DNA of 39,442 nucleotides from Lysobacter sp. yr284 (GTDB lineage Bacteria; Pseudomonadota; Gammaproteobacteria; Xanthomonadales; Xanthomonadaceae). Location of the stretch: positions 1-39,442 of the forward strand of contig NZ_FNPT01000031.1 in the NCBI RefSeq assembly GCF_900107375.1, read 5' to 3'. Shown here one piece after another: positions 15,751-23,832 of the stretch. Position numbers and translations under genes: made by a program. The notes under the pieces were generated by a model. That model searched no databases. It saw only the letters and a list, made by a program, of their open reading frames with translations, and was not told the origin of the DNA. The first letter of the stretch is position 1, and every line of letters starts with the position of its first letter.

Positions 15751-18306
15751 ATGGCGAAGAACCTCCTCATCGTCGAATCGCCCGCAAAGGCCAAGACGAT
15801 CAACAAGTACCTCGGCAAGGACTTCACCGTCCTGGCCTCCTACGGCCACGTCCGCGACCTGGTGCCGAAGGAAGGCGCGGTCGATCCGGACAACCACTTC
15901 GCGATGGAATACGCGGTCATCGAGAAGAACGAGAAACACGTCGATGCCATCGCCAAGGCCGCGCGCAGCGCCGACAACCTGTTCCTGGCGACCGACCCGG
16001 ACCGCGAAGGCGAGGCGATCAGCTGGCACATCGGCGAGATCCTGCGCGAGCGCGGCCTGCTCGAAGGCAAGCCGCTGCAGCGCGTGGTGTTCACCGAAAT
16101 CACCCCGCGCGCGATCAAGGAAGCGATGAACCAGCCGCGCGAAATCGCCGCGCCCCTGGTCGACGCGCAGCAGGCGCGGCGCGCGCTGGATTACCTGGTC
16201 GGCTTCAATCTTTCGCCGGTGTTGTGGCGCAAGGTCCAGCGCGGCCTGTCCGCCGGCCGCGTGCAGTCGCCGGCGCTGCGCATGATCGTCGAGCGCGAAG
16301 AAGAGATCGAAGCCTTCGTCGCCCGCGAGTACTGGACCATCGAGGCCGAGTGCGCGCATCCGCAGCAGGCCTTCACCGCGCGCCTCAACAAGCTCGACGG
16401 CAAGAAGTTCGAGCAGTTCACCATCACCAACGGCGAAACCGCCGAGGACGCGCGCAAGCGCCTGGTCAAGGCCGCCAACGGCGCGCTGCACGTCACCGAC
16501 GTGACCAGCAAGGAACGCAAGCGCCGCCCGGCGCCGCCGTTCACCACCTCGACCCTGCAGCAGGAAGCCTCGCGCAAGCTCGGCTTCACCACCTCGCGGA
16601 CCATGCGCGTGGCGCAGAAGCTGTACGAGGGCGTGACGCTCGGCGACGAGGGCACCGTCGGCCTGATCAGCTACATGCGTACCGACTCGGTCAACCTGTC
16701 GCAGGAAGCGGTGACCGAAATCCGCGACGTGATCGCGCGCGACTACGGCACCAAGGCGCTGCCGGACAAGCCCAACACCTACCAGACCAAGTCCAAGAAC
16801 GCGCAGGAAGCGCACGAAGCGATCCGCCCGACCGCCGCGCTGCGCACGCCGGCGCAGATGGCGCGCTACCTCGACGACGACGGCCGCCGCCTGTACGAGC
16901 TGATCTGGAAGCGCGCGGTGGCCTGCCAGATGGTCCCGGCCACGCTCAACACCGTCAGCATCGACCTGGCCGCCGGCTCCGAGCACAGCTTCCGCGCGTC
17001 GGGCACCACCGTGATCGATCCGGGCTTCCTCGCCGTGTACGAGGAAGGCAAGGACGCCAAGGCCGCCGAGGACGAGGACGAAGGCCGCAAGCTGCCGCCG
17101 ATGAAGACCGGCGACCGCATCCCGCTCGACCGCATCCACGCCGACCAGCACTTCACCGAGCCGCCGCCGCGCTACTCGGAAGCGTCGCTGGTCAAGGCGC
17201 TGGAGGAATACGGCATCGGCCGTCCCTCGACCTACGCCTCGATCATCCAGACCCTGCTGTTCCGCAAGTACGTCGAACTCGACAGCCGCCGCTTCCGCCC
17301 GACCGACGTCGGCCGCGCGGTGTCCAAGTTCCTGTCCGGCCACTTCACCCAGTACGTGGACTACGACTTCACCGCCAAGCTCGAGGACGAGCTGGACGCG
17401 GTGTCGCGCGGCGAAGAGGAATGGGTGCCGCTGATGGAGCGGTTCTGGGCGCCGTTCAAGCAGTTGGTCGAAGAGAAGAAGGAGTCGGTCGACCGCAGCG
17501 AGGCCACCGGCGCGCGCGAGCTGGGCACCGATCCCAAGAGCGGCAAGCCGGTGAGCGTGCGCCTGGGCCGTTATGGGCCGTACGCGCAGATCGGCACCGC
17601 CGAGGACGAGGAGAAGCCGACCTTCGCCTCGCTGCGTCCGGGCCAGAGCATGCACACCATCGCGCTGGACGAGGCGCTGGAGCTGTTCAAGCTGCCGCGC
17701 AAGCTCGGCCAGCACAACGGCGAGGAAGTCAGCGTCGGCATCGGCCGCTTCGGCCCGTTCGCCAAGCTCGGCAGCACCTACGCCTCGCTGAAGAAGGAAG
17801 ACGACCCGTACACCATCGACATGGCGCGCGCAGTGTTCCTGATCGAAGAGAAGGAAGAGATCGCGCGCAACCGCATCATCAAGCAGTTCGACGGCAGCGA
17901 CATCCAGGTGCTCAACGGCCGCTTCGGCCCGTACATCAGCGACGGCAAACTCAACGGCCGCATCCCCAAGGACCGCGAGCCGGCCTCGCTGACCTTCGAG
18001 GAAGTGACCAAGCTGCTGGAAGAGACCGGCAAGCCGGTGCGCGGCCGCTTCGGCAAGAAGACCGCGGCGAAGAAGGAACCGGCCAAGAAGGCGGCGGCCA
18101 AGAAAGCGGTGAAGAAGACCGCCGCAGGCGCCGAGGGCGACGCGCCGGCGAAGAAGGCCGCGGCCAAGAAGGCGCCGGCGAAGAAAGCGGCGAAGAAGGT
18201 CGTCAAGAAGGCGGCGGCGAAGACCGCGGCGAGCAAGACGGCCGCGACCAAGACCGTGGCCAAGAAGGCGGTCAAGAAGGTGGCGAAGAAGACGGTGGCG
18301 AAGTAA
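15751..18306 (+). CDS. topA: DNA topoisomerase I (type IA)
   Basis: Relaxes negative supercoils behind RNA polymerase. The Toprim domain has KNLLIVESPAKAKTI with Glu9 and the acidic triad in DPDREGEA (82-89). The active-site tyrosine is Tyr308 in GTVGLISYMRTDS. The C-terminal part consists of topoisomerase repeats (RLGRYGPYAQIG, GIGRFGPFAKLG, NGRFGPYISDG) without the cysteine zinc fingers of Escherichia coli TopA, and ends in a Lys/Ala-rich tail of about 80 residues resembling histone H1-like tails. The length of 851 suits this subtype. The start at MAKNLLIVES is standard. A strong terminator follows at once. Confidence 0.97.
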   Translation: MAKNLLIVESPAKAKTINKYLGKDFTVLASYGHVRDLVPKEGAVDPDNHFAMEYAVIEKNEKHVDAIAKAARSADNLFLATDPDREGEAISWHIGEILRERGLLEGKPLQRVVFTEITPRAIKEAMNQPREIAAPLVDAQQARRALDYLVGFNLSPVLWRKVQRGLSAGRVQSPALRMIVEREEEIEAFVAREYWTIEAECAHPQQAFTARLNKLDGKKFEQFTITNGETAEDARKRLVKAANGALHVTDVTSKERKRRPAPPFTTSTLQQEASRKLGFTTSRTMRVAQKLYEGVTLGDEGTVGLISYMRTDSVNLSQEAVTEIRDVIARDYGTKALPDKPNTYQTKSKNAQEAHEAIRPTAALRTPAQMARYLDDDGRRLYELIWKRAVACQMVPATLNTVSIDLAAGSEHSFRASGTTVIDPGFLAVYEEGKDAKAAEDEDEGRKLPPMKTGDRIPLDRIHADQHFTEPPPRYSEASLVKALEEYGIGRPSTYASIIQTLLFRKYVELDSRRFRPTDVGRAVSKFLSGHFTQYVDYDFTAKLEDELDAVSRGEEEWVPLMERFWAPFKQLVEEKKESVDRSEATGARELGTDPKSGKPVSVRLGRYGPYAQIGTAEDEEKPTFASLRPGQSMHTIALDEALELFKLPRKLGQHNGEEVSVGIGRFGPFAKLGSTYASLKKEDDPYTIDMARAVFLIEEKEEIARNRIIKQFDGSDIQVLNGRFGPYISDGKLNGRIPKDREPASLTFEEVTKLLEETGKPVRGRFGKKTAAKKEPAKKAAAKKAVKKTAAGAEGDAPAKKAAAKKAPAKKAAKKVVKKAAAKTAASKTAATKTVAKKAVKKVAKKTVAK

Positions 18307-18353
18307 GCCGTCGATCGCGATGCCGCGGCGGATGCGCCGCGGCGTCGGCCGCA

Positions 18354-18397
18354 CAACAAGAAGCGGGCGCTCGCGAGGGCGGCCCGCTTTTTTGTTG
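18354..18397 (+). terminator. Rho-independent terminator of topA
   Basis: AACAA and AAGCGGGC pair with GCCCGCTT and TTGTT around a GC-rich loop, and the 3' arm contains six consecutive T residues (18388-18393). It lies 48 bases after the topA stop. Confidence 0.85.
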
Positions 18398-18483
18398 GGT
18401 GCGCGGCGTCGGGGACGGTTCGTGCGAACGACGGTGCGTGTCGCCGGCGCGGGGATCGGGCGAGGGTCGTCGTAATCGTTCCG

Positions 18484-18567
18484 GCGCGGTCGCGGCTTGC
18501 GCCGCTCCTACAGTCGGATACGCGGCGGCCGCAGCTTATGTAGGAGCGGCGCGAGCCGCGACCGCGG
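18484..18567. repeat. REP doublet between topA and gshA
   Basis: A minus-oriented REP (18484-18513) and a plus-oriented REP (18539-18567) are joined by a linker that matches the doublet at 434-520. It lies between the ends of the convergent topA and gshA genes. Nothing else was seen between 18398 and 18648. Confidence 0.85.
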
Positions 18568-18648
18568 CAACCCAGCTACGCCGAAACCCAGCGCGCGAAT
18601 CGGCACCCGCACCCGCGCCTCATGCGCGCCGCGCGCGCAGCCGCAACC

Positions 18649-20046
18649 TCAGTACGCGAATTCCTTGAACACCCGATCCACGTTCCCGCCCCACTCGCCG
18701 TGGAACAGTTCGAGCTTGCGCTCGGCCGGGCTCTTGCCCATCGCCACGAACTCCATCAGCGGTTCCAGATAGATCGATTCGTCCGCGCCGTTCTGGTTCA
18801 GGCGCGCGCGCCGCTGCAGGCCGTGCGCGGAGATCTCCAGCGCGCGCCGCGCCAGCTCCAGCACCTTGCCGTCGCGGAACGGCAGGTGCAGGCCGTGCCG
18901 CGGCACGCCGTCGCGCAGCGCGTGGCGCTCGGCCGGGGTGAAGTCCAGCACCAGGTCCCAGGCCGCATCCAGGGCATCGGCGTCGTACAGCAGGCCGACC
19001 CAGAACGCCGACAGCGCGCAGATCCGGTTCCACGGGCCCGAGTCGGCGCCGCGCATCTCCAGGTATTTCTTCAGCCGCACTTCCGGAAACGCGGTGGTGC
19101 TGTGGTCGGCCCAGTCCTTCAGGGTCGGCCGCTGGTCCGGGTACGCCGGCAGCTTGGCGTCCATGTAGTCGCGGAACGACTGTCCGCTGGCATCGATGTA
19201 GCGGCCGTCGCGGTAGACGAAGTACATCGGCACGTCTAGCAGGTAATCGACGTAGCGCTCGTAGCCGAAGCCGTCCTCGAACACGAAGTCGAGCAGGCCG
19301 GTGCGGTTCGGGTCGGTATCGGTCCAGATGTGCGAGCGGTACGACAGATAACCGTTGGGCCGGCCTTCCAGGAACGGCGAATCGGCGAACAGCGCGGTCG
19401 CGATCGGCTGCAGCGCCAGCGACACGCGGAACTTCTTGACCATGTCCGCTTCGTCGAGCACGTCCAGGTTGACCTGCACCGTGCTGGTGCGGGTCATCAT
19501 GTCCAGGCCGAGCTGGCCGACCTTGGGCATGTACTCGCGCATGATCTTGTAGCGGCCCTTGGGCATCCACGGCATGTCCTCGCGCCGCCACTTGGGCTGG
19601 AAGCCCATGCCGAGGAAGCCCAGGCCCATCGGCTCGGCCACGGTGCGCACTTCGCGCAGGTGGGTGGCCGCTTCCACGCAGGTGTCGTGCAGCGTCGCCA
19701 GCGGCGCGCCGGACAGTTCCAGCTGGCCGGCCGGCTCCAGCGAGACCGAGGCCTGGTCGCGGGTCAGCGCGATCGTGCGGCCGTTCTCTTCGACCGGCGC
19801 CCAGCCGAACTGGGTCAGCCCCTTGAGCAGGGCCTCGATGCCGCGCTCGCCGTCGAAGGTCGGCGGGCGCAGGTCGTCGGTGCGGAAGCCGAACTTCTCG
19901 TGCTCGGTGCCGATCTTCCAATCCGATTCCGGGCGCGCGCCCGAAGCCAGGTAGTCGATCAGCACGGCGCGGCCGCCGCCCTTGACGTCGGGAATCTCGA
20001 GATCGTTCACCTGGCTGGGTCCGGACACATCCACCTCGCTTCGCAA
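18649..20046 (-). CDS. gshA: Glutamate-cysteine ligase (plant/proteobacterial GCS2-like type)
   Basis: Catalyses the first step of glutathione synthesis, joining glutamate to cysteine with ATP in the cytoplasm. The 465-residue sequence matches the plant-type and alpha/xanthomonad GshA class rather than the Escherichia coli class. Signatures are [58 protein letters not shown] and [14 protein letters not shown]. The start at 20046 gives a short polar N-terminus. An alternative in-frame start further upstream (20251) would include low-complexity sequence and is rejected. The gene converges on topA and is divergent from the peptide-transport operon. Confidence 0.95.
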   Translation of the reverse strand: MRSEVDVSGPSQVNDLEIPDVKGGGRAVLIDYLASGARPESDWKIGTEHEKFGFRTDDLRPPTFDGERGIEALLKGLTQFGWAPVEENGRTIALTRDQASVSLEPAGQLELSGAPLATLHDTCVEAATHLREVRTVAEPMGLGFLGMGFQPKWRREDMPWMPKGRYKIMREYMPKVGQLGLDMMTRTSTVQVNLDVLDEADMVKKFRVSLALQPIATALFADSPFLEGRPNGYLSYRSHIWTDTDPNRTGLLDFVFEDGFGYERYVDYLLDVPMYFVYRDGRYIDASGQSFRDYMDAKLPAYPDQRPTLKDWADHSTTAFPEVRLKKYLEMRGADSGPWNRICALSAFWVGLLYDADALDAAWDLVLDFTPAERHALRDGVPRHGLHLPFRDGKVLELARRALEISAHGLQRRARLNQNGADESIYLEPLMEFVAMGKSPAERKLELFHGEWGGNVDRVFKEFAY

Positions 20047-20188
20047 ACTCGTTCGTCGTCGGGACCGTGCGGCCCGCCGCGCCGAAGCGCGGCCAGCGCC
20101 CGCGGCCGGCCTCCCCCACGGGGAACCCGGCGCGGCGCCACGGTCCTACCTTGCAGCAATCTGAGGTCTGGATATGCGGCAGCTCGCC

Positions 20189-20194
20189 TACAAT
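20189..20194 (+). promoter_or_regulatory. Putative -10 element of the opp-like operon
   Basis: TACAAT matches the -10 consensus closely, 30 bases before the TTG at 20225. No clear -35 at 16-18 bases. It lies inside the longest possible reading frame (ATG 20174), which argues for the later start. Confidence 0.45.
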
Positions 20195-20224
20195 CGCAAG
20201 ACCCCAGGCAGTGTAGAGCCCGTC

Positions 20225-21877
20225 TTGGCGCGAACAACGTCCGTCCTGCAACGCTATGGTTCGGCCCTGCTACTGGCGCTGGCGGCGCCGGCCGTGCCTG
20301 CCCAGGCGGCGTCCGCGGCGCCGGCGCCGGCCGCCGCGGCGCAGCTGGAACGCGGCAACGGCCCGGAACCGAGCACGCTGGACGCGCACCGCTGCCAGGA
20401 AGTCGCCTGCGGCAACGTGCTGCGCGACCTGTACGAAGGGCTGGTGACCGAGGACGCGCAAGGCCGGCTGGTGCCGGGCATCGCCGAGCGCTGGACGGTC
20501 TCGGCCGACGGCCGCACCTGGACCTTCGCCTTGCGTCCGGGCCTGCGCTGGAGCAACGGCGAAGCGCTCGACGCGGCGCAGGTGGTGGCCAGCTTCCGCC
20601 GCGCCTTCGCCCCGGCCACCGCGGCGCCGTTCGGCGAACTGTTCGACGCGCTCGACGGCGCCCAGGCGGTGCAGGCCGGCCGGCGGCCGCCGCAACAGCT
20701 CGGCGTGAGCGCACCGGATCCGCGCACGGTGGTGTTCCGGCTGACCCGCAGCGCCTCGCTGCCGGCGCTGCTGACCTTGCCGATCGCGTTTCCGGTCTAC
20801 CTGCCCGCAGTCGAACGCTACGGCGCCCAGCACACCCAGCCGGGCCGGCTGGTGTCCAACGGCGCCTACCGCCTCGGCGCCTGGACGCCGCAGGCGAACC
20901 TGGTGGTCGAGAAGAATCCGCACTTCCACGCCGCTGCCGGCGTCGCCCTGCCGCGGGTGCGTTTCCACGTCACCGAGGACGCCGCCGCCGAACTGCAGCG
21001 CTTCGCCGCCGGCGACCTGGACCTCACCGAAGTGGTGCCGCCGCAGCCGCTGCCAGCGTTGCGCGCGCGCTTCGGCGAACAACTGCGGCTGTCGCCGTAC
21101 CTGGGCGCGTTCTGGCTCGGCTTGAACGCCACCCAGCCGCCGTTCCGCCCGGCCTGCGCCAGCGCGCGCTGCGCCGAACAGGCGCTGGCGCTGCGGCGCG
21201 CGCTGACGATGGCGATCGACCGCGACAAGCTCACCCGCTACGTCACCGGCCTGGGCGAGACCCCGGCCTACGGCATCGTGCCGCCGGGCATCGCCGGCTA
21301 CGCGCCGGCGGCGATGCCGTGGGCGGCGTGGACGCAGGCGCAGCGCGAGGCGCATGCGCGCGCGCTGTACCGCCATGCGGGCTACTCGCTCGAAAAACCG
21401 TTGGTACTGGAGCTGCGCTACAACACCTCCACCCCGCACCGGCGCCTGTCGCTGGCGGTGGCGGCGATGTGGAAGCAGACCCTCGGCGTGCAGGTGCGCC
21501 TGCGCAACGAGGAATGGAAGGTGTTCGTGCAGAACCGCAAACAGCGCGCGATCACCCAGGCGTTCCGCGGCGGCTGGATCGGCGATTTGCCCGATGCGCG
21601 CAACTTCCTCGCCGCCTTCGCCAACGACGGCCCGCTGAACTGGATGGGCTACGACGACGCCGGCTATCGCGAGCGCCTCGCCCGCGCCGACGCGGCGGCC
21701 ACCGAAGCGGCGCGCAACGCCTGGCTGCGCGCGGCCGAACAGCGCCTGCTCAACGACAACGCCGCCATTCCCTTGTACTTCTACACCTCCAAGCATTTGG
21801 TCTCGCGGCGCGTGCGCGGGTTCCAGGCCAATGCGCTGGACCGCCACGCCAGCCGCTGGCTGAGCCTGGCGCCATGA
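20225..21877 (+). CDS. Oligopeptide ABC transporter substrate-binding protein (OppA-like)
   Basis: A periplasmic solute-binding protein of the SBP_bac_5 family, which delivers peptides to an ABC permease. From TTG 20225 it has 550 residues: a signal peptide (SALLLALAAPAVPAQA), then ERGNGPEPSTLDAHRCQE, DLYEGLVTED, WTFALRPGLRWSNGE, the RRALTMAIDRDKL stretch and a typical C-terminal lobe. The residues around the signal peptide have a charged start (ARTTSVLQRYG), supporting TTG. ATG 20174 would add 17 residues and span the -10 element. It overlaps the next gene by four bases (ATGA), showing coupled translation. The ligand could be murein peptides, as for MppA, but this is not decidable here. Confidence 0.88.
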   Translation: MARTTSVLQRYGSALLLALAAPAVPAQAASAAPAPAAAAQLERGNGPEPSTLDAHRCQEVACGNVLRDLYEGLVTEDAQGRLVPGIAERWTVSADGRTWTFALRPGLRWSNGEALDAAQVVASFRRAFAPATAAPFGELFDALDGAQAVQAGRRPPQQLGVSAPDPRTVVFRLTRSASLPALLTLPIAFPVYLPAVERYGAQHTQPGRLVSNGAYRLGAWTPQANLVVEKNPHFHAAAGVALPRVRFHVTEDAAAELQRFAAGDLDLTEVVPPQPLPALRARFGEQLRLSPYLGAFWLGLNATQPPFRPACASARCAEQALALRRALTMAIDRDKLTRYVTGLGETPAYGIVPPGIAGYAPAAMPWAAWTQAQREAHARALYRHAGYSLEKPLVLELRYNTSTPHRRLSLAVAAMWKQTLGVQVRLRNEEWKVFVQNRKQRAITQAFRGGWIGDLPDARNFLAAFANDGPLNWMGYDDAGYRERLARADAAATEAARNAWLRAAEQRLLNDNAAIPLYFYTSKHLVSRRVRGFQANALDRHASRWLSLAP

Positions 21878-22602
21878 ACGCGCGCCCCGCCAAGGCGGCC
21901 GCGCACGCGCGCAGCCGCCATCCCGAGGCGCACCGCTCCGAGCGCGTGGGCTGGCTGCGCGCGGCCGTGCTCGGCGCCAACGACGGCATCGTCTCGGTGG
22001 CCGGGCTGGTGGTCGGCGTCGCCGCGAGCGGCGCGGAGGCGGCGGTCATCCTCACCTCCGGCATCGCCGGCACCGTGGCCGGGGCGATGTCGATGGCCGC
22101 GGGCGAATACGTATCGGTGCGCTCGCAAGCCGACACCGAGCGCGCCGACATCGCAGTGGAAGAACGCGAGCTGGCCGAGGACCCGCACGCTGAACTCGAA
22201 GAGCTGGCGCGCATCTACGTGCAACGCGGGCTGACCCCGGACCTGGCGCAGGAAGTCGCGCGCCAGCTCACCGCCCACGACGCCCTCGCCAGCCACGCGC
22301 GCGACGAACTCGGCATCACCGACACCCTGCGCGCACGGCCGGTGCAGGCGGCGCTGGCCTCGGCCGGCGCTTTCGTCAGCGGCGCGGCATTGCCGATCGC
22401 CGCGGTGCTGCTGGCGCCGCACGCGCAACTGCAGCCGGTGGCGATCGCGACCACCCTGGTCGCGCTGTCGGTGTCCGGCGCGCTCGCGGCCTGGGCCGGC
22501 GGCGCGCGGGTGCTGCGCGGCGCGCTGCGGGTGACGTTCTGGGGCGCGATGGCGATGGCCGCGGCGACCGCGGTCGGCCATCTGTTCGGCGTGCAGGTCT
22601 GA
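21874..22602 (+). CDS. VIT1/CCC1 family metal (iron/manganese) transporter
   Basis: A 242-residue inner-membrane protein of the vacuolar-iron-transporter family, exporters or sequesterers of Fe2+ or Mn2+. The first helix is the family signature AVLGANDGIVSVAGLVVGVA. The second ends in AAGEYVSVRSQADTERADI, which leads into the acidic cytoplasmic metal-binding region (EERELAEDPHAELEELAR). The ELGI motif and three further helices follow. It overlaps the binding-protein gene by ATGA and the permease gene by one base, so it is embedded in the peptide-transport operon. A regulatory or functional link with peptide uptake is possible but not shown. Confidence 0.9.
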   Translation: MNARPAKAAAHARSRHPEAHRSERVGWLRAAVLGANDGIVSVAGLVVGVAASGAEAAVILTSGIAGTVAGAMSMAAGEYVSVRSQADTERADIAVEERELAEDPHAELEELARIYVQRGLTPDLAQEVARQLTAHDALASHARDELGITDTLRARPVQAALASAGAFVSGAALPIAAVLLAPHAQLQPVAIATTLVALSVSGALAAWAGGARVLRGALRVTFWGAMAMAAATAVGHLFGVQV

Positions 22603-23534
22603 TGCGCGCCGCGCCGCGTCTGCTGCGCCTGGGCGGCCGCCTGCTGGAAGCGGCGATCACCCTGTGGCTGCTCGGCACGCTGTGCTTCGTCCTGCTGCGC
22701 GCGGCGCCGGGCGGCCCGTTCGACACCGAGAAGGCGGCGCCGCCGGAAGTGCAGGCCGTGCTCGATGCGCAATACCGGCTCGACCAGCCGCTGTTCGTGC
22801 AATACCTGGGCTGGTTCGGCGACGCGCTGCGCGGCGACCTGGGGCCGTCGTTCCAGTACCCCGACTACACCGTCAACCAGCTCATCGCCAACGCGCTGCC
22901 GGTGTCGGCGCTCAACGGCGGCCTCGCGCTGCTGCTGGCGTTGGCGCTCGGGGTGGCCCTGGGCGCGTGGGCGGCGCTGCGCGCAGGCGGCTGGACCGAC
23001 CGCGCGCTGATGCTCTTGGCCGGGCTCGGCCTGGCGGTGCCGAAGTTCGTGGTCGCCCCGCTGCTGGTGCTGCTGTTCGCGGTGACCCTGCACTGGCTGC
23101 CGGCCGGCGGCTGGGGCGAGTGGGACAACGTGGTGCTGCCGGTGATCGCGCTGGCCCTGCCCAACATCGCCTACTGCGCGCGGCTGACCCGCGCCTCGCT
23201 GCTGGACACCCTGTCGGCCGACTACCTGCGCGCGGCGCGCGCGCGCGGCCTGTCGGAAACCCGGCTGCTGTTCGCCCACGCGCTCAAGCCGGCGCTGCTG
23301 CCGGTGGCGGCGTGGCTGTCGCCGGCGCTGATCAACGTGGTCACCGGCTCGGCGGTGGTCGAGCAGGTGTTCGGGATCCCCGGCATGGGGCGCTATTTCG
23401 TCCAGGGCGCGCTCAATCGCGACTACACCCTGGTGCTGGGCGTGGTGCTGGCGATCGGCGCGTTGATCGTGGCGATCAATGTGCTGGTGGATGCGCTGCG
23501 CGGGTGGATGGATCCGCGGTTGGAACAAGACTGA
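22602..23534 (+). CDS. Oligopeptide ABC transporter permease, OppB/DppB type
   Basis: A 310-residue inner-membrane permease of the BPD_transp_1 family. The N-terminal segment (ITLWLLGTLCFVLLRAAPGGPF) and GWFGDALRGDLGPSFQY are typical of OppB/DppB. The EAA cytoplasmic loop that contacts the ATPase is clear (LRAARARGLSETRLLFAHALKPAL), followed by SAVVEQVFGIPGMGRYF. Six helices are visible. The ATG overlaps the transporter stop. No OppC-type second permease or OppD/F ATPase follows, so the complex must use partners encoded elsewhere or the operon is broken. Confidence 0.9.
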   Translation: MRAAPRLLRLGGRLLEAAITLWLLGTLCFVLLRAAPGGPFDTEKAAPPEVQAVLDAQYRLDQPLFVQYLGWFGDALRGDLGPSFQYPDYTVNQLIANALPVSALNGGLALLLALALGVALGAWAALRAGGWTDRALMLLAGLGLAVPKFVVAPLLVLLFAVTLHWLPAGGWGEWDNVVLPVIALALPNIAYCARLTRASLLDTLSADYLRAARARGLSETRLLFAHALKPALLPVAAWLSPALINVVTGSAVVEQVFGIPGMGRYFVQGALNRDYTLVLGVVLAIGALIVAINVLVDALRGWMDPRLEQD

Positions 23535-23568
23535 GCGCCCCTTACCCTCCGTCCCGCAAACTCTCCAC

Positions 23569-23689
23569 CGTCATTCCCGCGAACGCGGGAATCCAGAGAC
23601 TTCAGCCGGCCGTGCCACGCAGGCCAAATGACGACCTGCGGGCGGGAACGTACAGCGCTCTGGATTCCCGCGTTCGCGGGAACGACGGC
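23569..23689. repeat. dRS3-like inverted repeat pair
   Basis: Two 31-bp units containing ATTCCC, eight bases, then GGGAA(T/C) (23569-23599 and 23659-23689) are reverse complements with a single mismatch. Each is itself a near palindrome (ATTCCCGCGAACGCGGGAAT in the first). The 59-bp spacer is unremarkable. The pair lies just after the OppB gene and could end that transcript. Confidence 0.85.
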
Positions 23690-23819
23690 AGGCGGGGGCA
23701 TCGGGTTGGGATGACGGTAGGCGGGGACGTCGGGGCGGACGCGAACGCGCACGCCGGCGCATCCGACGCCGCCGCGCCGCCGGGCCTTCCGGCCGGGGCG
23801 CCGCCTCGCCCAACCCCGC

Positions 23820-23825
23820 TACACT
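23820..23825 (+). promoter_or_regulatory. Putative -10 element for the LacI-family gene
   Basis: TACACT ends seven bases before ATG 23833, the spacing expected for leaderless transcription. No good -35 is present. Confidence 0.4.
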
Positions 23826-23832
23826 GCGGGCC

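Noticed and set aside
19330-22602. A 1090-residue plus-strand frame
   Set aside because: Only its last 242 codons (from 21874) are real, encoding the VIT1-type transporter. The rest is shadow of gshA and the binding-protein gene.
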